Shown here one piece after another: positions 27,913 to 36,910 of a stretch of 64,000 nucleotides of DNA (positions are counted from its first letter, which is position 1; the number at the start of each line of letters is the position of its first letter). The translations under genes were made by a program, and so were the position numbers. The stretch is from Pseudoxanthomonas mexicana (GTDB lineage: Bacteria; Pseudomonadota; Gammaproteobacteria; Xanthomonadales; Xanthomonadaceae). The notes under the pieces were generated by a model. It was given only the letters and a program-made list of their open reading frames with translations. It was not told the origin of the DNA and made no database searches. Where the stretch lies: contig NZ_LSIF01000028.1 in the NCBI RefSeq assembly GCF_001556105.1, forward strand, positions 53,898 through 117,897. Direction: 5' to 3'.

Positions 27913-30212
27913 CGTGCCGCCCGCTCGAGGGCCTGGCGCATCGTGTCGAGGGTCAGCACGGTCGGCAGCACCTCGCCTTCGCCGCCACCGCGCGGATACA
28001 TCACATACAACGGTACGCCCACGGCGTTGTGCTGCTCGAGGAAGGCGGTGATGGCCGGATCGACGTTGGTCCAGTCGCCGGTCATCATCACCGCCTCGTG
28101 TGTGGCGAGCAGGTCGCGGAACGCGGCGGTATTGAGCACGGCCTTTTCATTGGCCTTGCAGGTAACGCACCAATCGGCGGTCATGTCGACGAAAACGATG
28201 CGGCCCTCGGCACGCAACGCCGCGAGGCGTTGCGCGGAGTACGCCACGTGGCCCTCCGCCGTCGGTGCGGCGACGGACGCCACCGGCAAGCGGTGCACCA
28301 TCAGCAAGGGGACCAGTGCTGCAGCGGCAAGCGCCAGCGCCAGTACGCGCGGCAGCGGCGACGCGGCAAAGCGCACGCGCTGGAACCACCACAGCCCCAG
28401 CGCCAACAGCACCAGGCCGACCAGGGCCAGGCCGACCGCGTCGATGCCGCGCTGTTTGCCGAGCACCCACAGCAGCCACACGGCGGTCAGGTACATCGGG
28501 AAGGCGAGCACCTGTTTCAGCGTCTCCATCCAGGCGCCGGGACGCGGCAGGCGGTTCGCCAGCGCGGGTACGAACCCGATCAGCAGGAACGGCAGCGCCA
28601 GTCCCAGGCCGAGCACCGCGAACACCAGCAGCGCCAGCGGGGTGGGCGCGGTGAAGGCGTACGCGAGCGCCACGCCCATGAAGGGTGCCGTGCACGGACT
28701 GGCCACCACCACCGCCAGCACGCCGGTGAAGAAATCGCCCGCCGGACCGCGCCGCGAGGCCAGGCCATGCCCGGCACCGGCCAGGCGGTGGCCGACCGCG
28801 AACACGCCCGACAGGCTCAGGCCCACGGCGAACATCACATAGGCCAACAGGCCGACCAGCCAAGGCTGCTGCAACTGGAAGCCCCAGCCCAGTGCCTGGC
28901 CGGCCGCGCGCAACGCGATGGCCAGCGCGCCGACGGCGACGAAGCTGACCAGCACGCCGGCGGTGTACCAGAGCGCACGGCGGCGGGCGTTCCCCTCGCT
29001 CTGTCCGCTTTCGGCGAGCGACAGCGCCTTCAGCGACAGGATCGGCAGCACGCAGGGCATCAGGTTGAGGATCAGTCCGCCCGCCAGCGCCAGAGCAAGC
29101 GCGACGAGCAGCGATGTCGAATCTTGCTGGTTGCGTGCCAGCACGTCTTCGGGAGGACGCGTTCGCTCGACCTCGACGGGTGTCGCTGCCTCGGTGACGG
29201 GCATGGCGGCAGCGATATCCGCATCGGCCGGCGCTTCGGGCACGTTCGCGCCCGGCAGCGGCATCAGCAGCGGGACGGGCGGTGCCGTCGGCGTATCCGT
29301 CGGCGTCGCCTTGCCCGCCGGAATCGAGAGTGCCACGCGCCGCGTCATCGGCGGATAGCAGATGCCGTCGGTCTGGCAGCCCTGGAAGGTCACGCGCAAC
29401 GTCGCTTTCGTCGCGTCGCCATGCTCGCGCCGCAGCGGCACAGGGACCTCGGCCTGGTCGAAGTAGACCGTGACGTCGCCGAAATGCGCGTCTCGGTGCG
29501 CCTTGCCCGTCGGCCAGCGCGGTGCCTGCAGGGTGATGCCCTGCGCGCCTTCCAGCGCCATCGAGGTGCGGTCGCGGTAGAGGTAATAGCCGCGCGCCGG
29601 GGTGAAGCGCAGCAGCAACTCGTTGCCGTTGAAGGCGATCGCCTCGAACGCGAACGCCTGTTCCGCCGGCAGTGGCCGCGCGTCCATGCCTGCCTGCGGT
29701 TTCTGGTCGAGCAGGCCGCCGGTGAGTGCGCCGGATCCCAGTGGTACGAAGGTGCCGCCGTCCTCCGCAGGCGGCAACGCCACCTTTAGCGTGCGCGTCT
29801 GCGGCGGGTAGCAGATGCCCGCATCGGCGCAGCCCTGGTACTTGATCTTCAGCGTCACGCTGTCGGTCGATGCCGTCGGCTGGCCGGGCAAGGTGGCGAG
29901 CAGTTCGCCGCGGTAGGTCTCGACATCGCCGAAGAATTCGTCGCGGTACGCCTTGCCCTTGGGCAGTTGCAGTGGCTGCGCGACGAAACCGGCATCGGCT
30001 TCCACGCCGGTGCGGTGGCGATACAGGTAGTAGCCGTCGGTGATCTTCCAGCGGATCTCGATGTGGTCCCGCGCCGGCGCGGTCGCCGTCAGCACGAAGG
30101 CCTCGTCCACCGGCAGCAGGTCGTCCTGGGTAATCGCCGCGGACGCGGTCGGCGCGATCAGCGAGGCGAAGGGCAGCAGCAGGCAGGTGAACAGGGTGCG
30201 GATCAGCGTCAT
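27909..30212 (-). CDS. dsbD: Thiol:disulfide interchange protein DsbD with a duplicated N-terminal domain
   Basis: A 767-residue inner-membrane protein that moves electrons from cytoplasmic thioredoxin to the periplasm. After a signal peptide (1-25) there are two copies of the periplasmic alpha domain: Cys128/Cys134 in GCADAGICYPP and Cys279/Cys285 in GCQTDGICYPP. The eight-helix beta domain follows with NLMPCVLP and SPCTAPFMG, and the C-terminal thioredoxin-like gamma domain has WCVTCK. E. coli DsbD has one alpha domain and is about 565 residues long, so the extra copy explains the length. The ATG at 30212 gives the signal peptide; cutA ends 4 bp upstream. Confidence 0.94.
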   Translation of the reverse strand: MTLIRTLFTCLLLPFASLIAPTASAAITQDDLLPVDEAFVLTATAPARDHIEIRWKITDGYYLYRHRTGVEADAGFVAQPLQLPKGKAYRDEFFGDVETYRGELLATLPGQPTASTDSVTLKIKYQGCADAGICYPPQTRTLKVALPPAEDGGTFVPLGSGALTGGLLDQKPQAGMDARPLPAEQAFAFEAIAFNGNELLLRFTPARGYYLYRDRTSMALEGAQGITLQAPRWPTGKAHRDAHFGDVTVYFDQAEVPVPLRREHGDATKATLRVTFQGCQTDGICYPPMTRRVALSIPAGKATPTDTPTAPPVPLLMPLPGANVPEAPADADIAAAMPVTEAATPVEVERTRPPEDVLARNQQDSTSLLVALALALAGGLILNLMPCVLPILSLKALSLAESGQSEGNARRRALWYTAGVLVSFVAVGALAIALRAAGQALGWGFQLQQPWLVGLLAYVMFAVGLSLSGVFAVGHRLAGAGHGLASRRGPAGDFFTGVLAVVVASPCTAPFMGVALAYAFTAPTPLALLVFAVLGLGLALPFLLIGFVPALANRLPRPGAWMETLKQVLAFPMYLTAVWLLWVLGKQRGIDAVGLALVGLVLLALGLWWFQRVRFAASPLPRVLALALAAAALVPLLMVHRLPVASVAAPTAEGHVAYSAQRLAALRAEGRIVFVDMTADWCVTCKANEKAVLNTAAFRDLLATHEAVMMTGDWTNVDPAITAFLEQHNAVGVPLYVMYPRGGGEGEVLPTVLTLDTMRQALERAAR

Positions 30213-30216
30213 CGGG

Positions 30217-30552
30217 TCACTCGGAGGCACGGGCGTCGGCCCGGGTTTCGGCGGCCACCCAGTCCAGGTAGGCGGGCAAGCCGGCGGCGGTTTCGACCGC
30301 CAGGATCTCCGGCAGTTCATACGGGTGGAGTTCGGCCAGCCGGGCGACCAGCGCCTCCCGCCGGTCGGCGGACGTCTTGGCCAGCAGCTGGACCTCGGTC
30401 GCCTGCTCCACCTGGCCCTGCCAGCGGTAGGTCGAGACCACGCCGGGCAGCAGGTTCACGCAGGCCGCCAACCGTTCGTCCACCAGCGCACGCGCCAGCC
30501 GCTGGGCGGTGTCGGCGTCCGGGCAGGTGGACAGGATCAGGAAGACGGGCAT
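30217..30552 (-). CDS. cutA: Divalent-cation tolerance protein CutA
   Basis: A 111-residue protein of the CutA1 family, which forms a very stable trimer related in fold to PII. The family pattern is clear: FLILSTCPD, LAACVNLLPGVVSTYRWQG, EVQLLAKTS and HPYELPEILAV. Adjacent to dsbD as in E. coli, where cutA and dsbD (cutA2) were found together in copper tolerance. First gene of the cutA-dsbD-tlpA unit and divergent from groES. Confidence 0.96.
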   Translation of the reverse strand: MPVFLILSTCPDADTAQRLARALVDERLAACVNLLPGVVSTYRWQGQVEQATEVQLLAKTSADRREALVARLAELHPYELPEILAVETAAGLPAYLDWVAAETRADARASE

Positions 30553-30613
30553 GGGCCGGCGATTATTGCAGACCCGCCCGACCGGCCCCCTGCGACAAAG
30601 ATGCGGGCCCGCC

Positions 30614-30641
30614 CTTGAAAGCCGTCCGGCGCACCCAATAT
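30614..30641 (+). promoter_or_regulatory. Sigma-32 (RpoH) promoter of groESL
   Basis: CTTGAAA (30614-30620), a 13-bp spacer, then CCCAATAT (30634-30641). This matches the RpoH consensus CTTGAAA-N11-16-CCCCATNT at 14 of the 15 positions, with the N position free. Confidence 0.85.
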
Positions 30642-30650
30642 CCCCTGCAT

Positions 30651-30670
30651 CCCGGCCTGGCCGGGTTTTT
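30651..30670 (+). terminator. Terminator-like hairpin in the groESL leader
   Basis: CCCGGC / GCCGGG (6-bp stem, CTG loop) followed by five T. It lies directly after the expected start of the sigma-32 transcript and before the CIRCE operator. No plus-strand gene lies upstream that would need terminating, since cutA is divergent. It may act as an early attenuator or be a fortuitous hairpin. Confidence 0.5.
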
Positions 30671-30682
30671 GTACCTGCGGCG

Positions 30683-30712
30683 TTGGCAGTCCCCTGAGGC
30701 GAGTGCTAACAT
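30683..30712 (+). promoter_or_regulatory. CIRCE operator (HrcA site) overlapping a sigma-70 promoter of groESL
   Basis: TTGGCAGTC-N9-GAGTGCTAA at 30683-30709 matches the CIRCE inverted repeat TTAGCACTC-N9-GAGTGCTAA, with a perfect right arm and two changes in the left. TTGGCA (30683-30688) and TAACAT (30707-30712), 18 bp apart, form a sigma-70 promoter that HrcA would occlude. Confidence 0.85.
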
Positions 30713-30756
30713 CGCTGCCCCTTTCCCAGTCCAATCAATCACTTAAGAGGATTGAC

Positions 30757-31050
30757 ATGAGCAATATCAAGCCGCTGTACGACCGCCTGGTGGTCAAGCC
30801 GATCGAAGCCGAAGAAACCTCGCTCGGCGGCATCATCATTCCCGACGCCGCGAAGGAAAAGCCCACCAAGGGTGAAGTCGTCGCCGTCGGCGAAGGCAAG
30901 TTCATCGAGGCCACCGGTGCCGTCCGCGCCCCGAAGGTCAAGGTCGGCGACAAGGTGATCTACGGCCAGTACTCCGGTTCGGCGTACAAGTTCGAAGGCA
31001 TCGAGTACAAGATCATCAAGGAAGACGACGTCCTCGCGATCCTCGCCTGA
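30757..31050 (+). CDS. groES: Co-chaperonin GroES
   Basis: A 97-residue lid of the GroEL chamber. The mobile loop ([19 protein letters not shown] region, about 17-37) and the YGQYSG turn are typical. The ATG at 30757 follows AAGAGG and gives the normal N-terminus [13 protein letters not shown]. Transcribed with groEL from the double heat-shock control region upstream. Confidence 0.98.
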   Translation: MSNIKPLYDRLVVKPIEAEETSLGGIIIPDAAKEKPTKGEVVAVGEGKFIEATGAVRAPKVKVGDKVIYGQYSGSAYKFEGIEYKIIKEDDVLAILA

Positions 31051-31100
31051 TCGCGCGCGACGGCACCGCGCCGTCGCCCACGTCACCGAGTTCCTTTTGA

Positions 31101-32792
<1,692 letters not shown>

Positions 32793-32827
32793 GTCCCGCT
32801 TCTCCGCCATACCGCTACACAAAAAAA

Positions 32828-32852
32828 GCCCCGCAGCGATGCGGGGCTTTTT
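32828..32852 (+). terminator. Intrinsic terminator of groESL
   Basis: GCCCCGCA / TGCGGGGC (8 bp, GCGA loop) with five T after it and seven A before it, so it could work in both directions. Confidence 0.9.
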
Positions 32853-32881
32853 CTTGCCTTGTGGTTGGGGCGGTGTATCGC

Positions 32882-32887
32882 TAGCCT
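32882..32887 (+). promoter_or_regulatory. Candidate -10 box of a leaderless transcript (DUF6445 gene)
   Basis: TAGCCT ends seven bases before the ATG at 32895. No Shine-Dalgarno is visible between them. Confidence 0.4.
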
Positions 32888-32894
32888 GCGCGCC

Positions 32895-33503
32895 ATGCAC
32901 ACCTCCCTCATCATCGTCGACGACTTCCTCGGCCAGCAGGACGCGTGGTCGCTGCGCGATGCCGCGCTCAAGCTGGCCTACCCAGATCTGAAGGGGCCGT
33001 TCCCCGGGCGCAATTCGCTGGAGCGGATCGAGATGGAAGGGCTGTCCGAGATCGCGTCGCACCTCACCGGCGAACGCCTGAAGCCGATCAACCCGCTGCA
33101 GTCGCATGGCAAGTTCCGCATCACCCTTGCCTCGGATGTCGGTAGCGCGAAGGTCCACATCGACCAGGCGTACTGGTCGGGCATCCTCTACCTCAGCCGT
33201 CCCGAGGATTGCCGCGGCGGTACCGAGTTCTTTCGCCATCGCCCTTCGAACCGCGACCGCGCACCGATCAACGATGCGGAACTGGCGGAGATGGGGTTCT
33301 CCTCGCATGCGCAGATGCACCAGGAGATCATCGAGAAGCACAGCAACGACGACAGCATGTGGGAGCCCGCCATGCAGGTGCCGATGCGCTTCAATCGGCT
33401 GGTCCTGTTGCGTCCGTGGCTGTGGCACACCGCGGGGCCTGCGTTCGGCAGCACGATGGAGGATGGGCGGCTGGTTTACCTGATGTTCTTCACCGCAGCC
33501 TGA
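32895..33503 (+). CDS. DUF6445 family protein, putative Fe(II)/2-oxoglutarate-type dioxygenase
   Basis: A 202-residue protein. A His-X-Asp pair in KVHIDQAYWSGILYLS and a later histidine in LRPWLWHTAGPAFG, with an arginine nearby, form the arrangement expected of the double-stranded beta-helix dioxygenases, and GGTEFFRHR resembles the sheet between them. The family assignment is from memory of such sequences; the substrate is unknown. It sits between the groEL terminator and the DAHP synthase leader and is probably transcribed alone. Confidence 0.65.
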   Translation: MHTSLIIVDDFLGQQDAWSLRDAALKLAYPDLKGPFPGRNSLERIEMEGLSEIASHLTGERLKPINPLQSHGKFRITLASDVGSAKVHIDQAYWSGILYLSRPEDCRGGTEFFRHRPSNRDRAPINDAELAEMGFSSHAQMHQEIIEKHSNDDSMWEPAMQVPMRFNRLVLLRPWLWHTAGPAFGSTMEDGRLVYLMFFTAA

Positions 33504-33568
33504 GCGGGCGATCGTCCGTTGCCGATGAAACATTCGACAAGCATCACGATGCATGGCCCAATGCCGAT

Positions 33569-33652
33569 GTGAACACCGTTTGCGCCCGCTATTGGTTTTG
33601 GTACGAAGGCTTTCCGATGCCAGCGGCGGACGCGAGGTTGCATTCATTCTAG
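33569..33652 (+). CDS. Aromatic amino-acid leader peptide of the DAHP synthase attenuator
   Basis: A 27-residue frame from GTG at 33569 to TAG at 33650. Codons 8-12 (33590-33604) read Tyr-Trp-Phe-Trp-Tyr, followed by Glu-Gly-Phe, so six of eight consecutive residues are aromatic. It ends 25 bp before a strong terminator hairpin and 72 bp before the DAHP synthase start. This is the design of ribosome-mediated attenuation: a ribosome stalled at the aromatic codons for lack of charged tRNA would free the leader to form an antiterminator. The GTG has no good Shine-Dalgarno; an eight-codon mini-frame (33549-33572) ends on top of it. No other start for a short frame exists. Confidence 0.75.
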   Translation: MNTVCARYWFWYEGFPMPAADARLHSF

Positions 33653-33677
33653 GCAAGACCCCAGAAGAATCCCTTGA

Positions 33678-33705
33678 AGCCGCCAGCGAAACTGGCGGCT
33701 TTTTT
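33678..33705 (+). terminator. Attenuator terminator upstream of DAHP synthase
   Basis: A 9-bp perfect stem (AGCCGCCAG / CTGGCGGCT, loop CGAAA) followed by TTTTTT, ending 19 bp before the ATG at 33725. Segments in the leader at 33623-33629 (GCGGCGG) and 33608-33612 (GGCTT) are complementary to its left arm and could form a competing antiterminator; CCGCT (33586-33590) can pair with AGCGG (33622-33626) as a pause hairpin. Confidence 0.8.
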
Positions 33706-33724
33706 GTTGACCCGGAGAACCCCG

Positions 33725-34804
33725 ATGGCCCCCCATACCGACGACCTGCGCATCCGCAAACTCGATGAGCTGGTGACGCCTGCCGCCGTGATCGGCGAAC
33801 TGCCCTGCGACGACGTGGTCTCGCAGACCGTGTCCGATGCGCGCGGCGCGCTGCACGACATCCTGCACGGCCGCGACGACCGCCTCGTCGTCGTGATCGG
33901 GCCGTGCTCGATCCACGATCCTGCATCGGCGATGGATTACGCCCGCCGGTTGAAGCCGCTGCGCGACGCGCTGGCCGATGATCTCGAAGTCGTGATGCGC
34001 GTGTACTTCGAGAAGCCGCGTACCACGGTCGGCTGGAAAGGCCTGATCAACGATCCGGCCCTGGATGGCAGCTTCGACATCAACCGTGGCCTGCGCCTGG
34101 CGCGCGGGCTGCTGCGCGACATCAACGCGCTCGGCCTGCCGGCAGGCTGCGAGTACCTCGATACCATCTCGCCGCAGTACATCAGCGACCTGGTGGCGTG
34201 GGGCGCGATCGGCGCGCGTACCACCGAGAGCCAGGTGCACCGCGAAATGGCCAGCGGCCTGTCGTGCCCGGTCGGCTTCAAGAACGGCACCGACGGCAAC
34301 GTCAAGATCGCAGTGGACGCGGTCGGCGCGGCCTCGCATCCGCATCATTTCCTGGCGGTGACGAAGGAAGGCCGTTCGGCCATCGCGGCGACGGCGGGCA
34401 ATCCCGATTGCCACGTGATCCTGCGCGGCGGCAAGGCGCCCAACTACGATGCCGCGAGCATCGACGCCGCCAGCCAGGTGCTGGTGAAGTCGGGACTGTC
34501 GGCGCGCCTGATGGTCGATGCCAGCCACGCCAATAGCGGCAAGAACCCGGACAACCAGCCGGCCGTGATCGACGACATCGCCGCGCAGCTGGAGGCGGGC
34601 GAGCGCCGCATCGTCGGCGTGATGGTGGAAAGCCATCTGATTGGCGGGCGGCAGGATCTGGTCGATGGTCAGCCGCTGACGTACGGGCAGAGCATCACCG
34701 ACGGATGTCTCGGATGGGAGGCGTCGGTGCAGGTGCTGGAGCGTCTTGCCGTGGCGGTACGCACGCGCCGCCAGCGTGGCGACGCGGCGGTGCAGGCGGC
34801 CTGA
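33725..34804 (+). CDS. 3-deoxy-7-phosphoheptulonate (DAHP) synthase, class I
   Basis: A 359-residue enzyme joining phosphoenolpyruvate and erythrose 4-phosphate, the committed step to tryptophan, tyrosine and phenylalanine. AroF/AroG-type motifs are intact: VVVIGPCSIHDP, MRVYFEKPRTTVGWKGLINDP, GARTTESQVHREMASGLSCPVGFKNGTDG and MVDASHANSGKN. Feedback specificity (AroF, AroG or AroH type) cannot be told by eye. The ATG at 33725 follows CGGAG. It is preceded by a leader peptide and terminator, so transcription is probably controlled by charging of aromatic tRNAs. Confidence 0.95.
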   Translation: MAPHTDDLRIRKLDELVTPAAVIGELPCDDVVSQTVSDARGALHDILHGRDDRLVVVIGPCSIHDPASAMDYARRLKPLRDALADDLEVVMRVYFEKPRTTVGWKGLINDPALDGSFDINRGLRLARGLLRDINALGLPAGCEYLDTISPQYISDLVAWGAIGARTTESQVHREMASGLSCPVGFKNGTDGNVKIAVDAVGAASHPHHFLAVTKEGRSAIAATAGNPDCHVILRGGKAPNYDAASIDAASQVLVKSGLSARLMVDASHANSGKNPDNQPAVIDDIAAQLEAGERRIVGVMVESHLIGGRQDLVDGQPLTYGQSITDGCLGWEASVQVLERLAVAVRTRRQRGDAAVQAA

Positions 34805-34807
34805 GCG

Positions 34808-34820
34808 GGAAGTGACTTCC
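34808..34820 (+). promoter_or_regulatory. 13-bp palindrome shared with 55808, candidate operator
   Basis: GGAAGTGACTTCC is a perfect palindrome around its central base. Together with the following GGCA it is identical over 17 bases to the minus strand at 55804-55820. It lies 86 bp before the DUF2141 start. A second 12-base identity, ACACCTGTCACC, occurs at 34885-34896 here and 55889-55900 there, at nearly the same distance. Confidence 0.5.
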
Positions 34821-34906
34821 GGCAGGTCGAAGAGGTGACGGCTGGCAACTGACCCGGCTCGGGACGACGGACGACACTGGCCGCACACCTGTCACCGGAG
34901 TCCGCC

Positions 34907-35338
34907 ATGTTCCGTCCCAAACACTACGCGTTGTCGCTCGCCCTTGTGCTGGCCTGTTTCGGCGCCTTCCATGCGCAGGCCGCCGATCTCACCGTCACCC
35001 TGCACGATGTGCGTGCCCAGTCCGGCGTGCTGAAGCTCGCAGTCGTCGATTCGCAGGCCGCTTGGGACGGACAGGCGAAGCCCATACAGGCCGATGGCGC
35101 TCCGCCGCAGGGCAACGTGGCGACGTTCGTGTTCAAGGGTCTGGAGCCGGGTGCCTACGCCGTGCTGGTGACCCATGACGAGAACGGCAACGGCACGCTC
35201 GACAGCAACATGATCGGCATGCCGATCGAGGCCTACGGCTTCAGCAACAATCCCAACGTGATGCGCAAGCCGACCTGGGACGAAGCCCGTTTCGACGTCG
35301 GCGCGCAGGATGCCGCCATCGACATCACCCTGCGTTGA
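34907..35338 (+). CDS. DUF2141 family exported protein
   Basis: A 143-residue protein with a signal peptide (cleavage after AQA, about residue 25) and a single beta-sandwich domain with the DUF2141 pattern: GVLKLAVVDS, PPQGNVATFVFKGLEPGAYAVLVTHDENGNGTLD and PIEAYGFSNN. Function unknown; members are often next to carotenoid or membrane-lipid genes. It is 11 bp upstream of the carotenoid oxygenase gene and clearly in the same operon. Confidence 0.87.
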   Translation: MFRPKHYALSLALVLACFGAFHAQAADLTVTLHDVRAQSGVLKLAVVDSQAAWDGQAKPIQADGAPPQGNVATFVFKGLEPGAYAVLVTHDENGNGTLDSNMIGMPIEAYGFSNNPNVMRKPTWDEARFDVGAQDAAIDITLR

Positions 35339-35349
35339 GGAGCCAGGCC

Positions 35350-36873
35350 ATGGACCGCCGCCGCTTCCTGCGCACCCTGTTGTCCGGCGCCACCGCGCTT
35401 GCCGTCGCGCCGGCTCTGCTGCGCAGCGAGTACGCATTCGCCGGGGATCCCGGCAAGTTTGCGGCGGGCCTGCGCGAGCAGCCGTGGCTCGCCGGCTGGA
35501 GATCCGTGCAGTCTGAAACGCTGGGGCCGGCGACTGTACAGCTCGAAGGCCGCTTGCCGTCGGGCTTCACCGGCACGCTGTACCGCAACGGGCCGGCATG
35601 GACGGAGCGTGCCGGTTTCCGCTACGAACACTGGTTCGACGGCGACGGCATGGTGCACGGCTGGCGCTTCAACGGCGACGGCACGCTGAGCCACCACGCG
35701 CGCATGGTCGCCACGCCCAAGTTCACCCGCGAGCAGAAGGCCGGGCGCTTCCTGTATCCGACGGCGGGCACGTCCATTCCCGACATGCAGCCGATCCGCA
35801 ACAACGACGACGCGAACACGGCCAACACCTCGGTCACCATGATCAACGGCCGATTGTTCGCGCTCTCCGAGGCGGGCTCCGCGTTCGAACTGGATCCGGA
35901 TGCGCTGACAACGCTTGGCCCCGTGACGTGGCGTCCCGACCTGGCCGCCATTCCGTTCTCCGCGCATCCGCTGGTGGATCGCGATGGCTCGTCATGGAAT
36001 TTCGGCTCCATCTCGATGATGGGCGGCAACGGCCTGGTGGTGTGGCACATCGGTCGCGATGGCACGCTGGCGTCGGCCGACGTGCTGGAGACGCCGGTGC
36101 CGGGTTACCTGCACAGCTTCGCGATGACCGACCGGCATCTGGTCTTTGCACTGATTCCGTTCCGCTACATCGAAGGCAAGGGGGCGTTCTTCGAACGCCT
36201 GCGATTCCAGGCGGACCAGCCGCTGCGCGTGGCCGTGGTCGACAAGGCATCGCCGTCGAAGGCGCAGTGGTTCGAGGCCGACTTCGCCGCGATCTACCAC
36301 TTCGGCGATGCATGCGAACGCGATGGCCGCATCACGGTGCGTGCCGTGCAGCACCTCGATCTGGAGGAGGCGCGTTCACCGATGAAGGCGGCGATGAATG
36401 GCGACGCGCACGGCGCGGCGCATGGTGGCAAGGGCCCGCTGCGTGAGCTGGTGCTGGATCTGCGCAGCGGCAAGGCGCACTGGGAAGACACGGGCATCGC
36501 CGGCATCGAGTTCCCGGTATTCGATGCCCGCACGCCGTCGCGCGACGCGGCGCGCCTGTACGCACCGATCCATGCCGATGGCTCGACCGCACCCTACTTC
36601 AGCCGCATCGGCGCCTTCGACCTCAAGCGCGGTGGACGCCAGGTGTACGACTACGGGCGCGACGTGCTGGTGGAGGAGCACCTGTTCGTGCCGCGTCCCG
36701 GCAGCACGCGTCCGGATGACGGCTGGCTGGTCGGCACGCTGCTCGATGCGGCCAAGGGCCGCAGCGGCATCGCCGTGCTGGATGCACGGCGCGTGGGTGC
36801 CGGTCCGCTGGCGCAGGCGTGGCTGCCGTACACGGTGCCGCTCGGCTTCCACGGACACTTCGCCGCGCGTTGA
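35350..36873 (+). CDS. Carotenoid oxygenase family protein (TAT-exported)
   Basis: A 507-residue non-haem iron dioxygenase of the carotenoid/stilbene cleavage family. An N-terminal twin-arginine signal (MDRRRFLRTLLSGA, cleaved near AFA) is unusual among characterised members, most of which are cytosolic. The four iron-binding histidines can be placed in FSAHPLVD, YLHSFAMTD, IYHFGDACE and the final FHGHFAAR. YRNGPAW near residue 80 and the EHLFVPRPG segment also fit. The substrate is not evident; an outer-layer pigment or an aromatic alkene is possible. Operon with DUF2141. Confidence 0.88.
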   Translation: MDRRRFLRTLLSGATALAVAPALLRSEYAFAGDPGKFAAGLREQPWLAGWRSVQSETLGPATVQLEGRLPSGFTGTLYRNGPAWTERAGFRYEHWFDGDGMVHGWRFNGDGTLSHHARMVATPKFTREQKAGRFLYPTAGTSIPDMQPIRNNDDANTANTSVTMINGRLFALSEAGSAFELDPDALTTLGPVTWRPDLAAIPFSAHPLVDRDGSSWNFGSISMMGGNGLVVWHIGRDGTLASADVLETPVPGYLHSFAMTDRHLVFALIPFRYIEGKGAFFERLRFQADQPLRVAVVDKASPSKAQWFEADFAAIYHFGDACERDGRITVRAVQHLDLEEARSPMKAAMNGDAHGAAHGGKGPLRELVLDLRSGKAHWEDTGIAGIEFPVFDARTPSRDAARLYAPIHADGSTAPYFSRIGAFDLKRGGRQVYDYGRDVLVEEHLFVPRPGSTRPDDGWLVGTLLDAAKGRSGIAVLDARRVGAGPLAQAWLPYTVPLGFHGHFAAR

Positions 36874-36910
36874 AATCCTCCGTCGGCGCCGGATGCGGCA
36901 TCCTGTGCGG

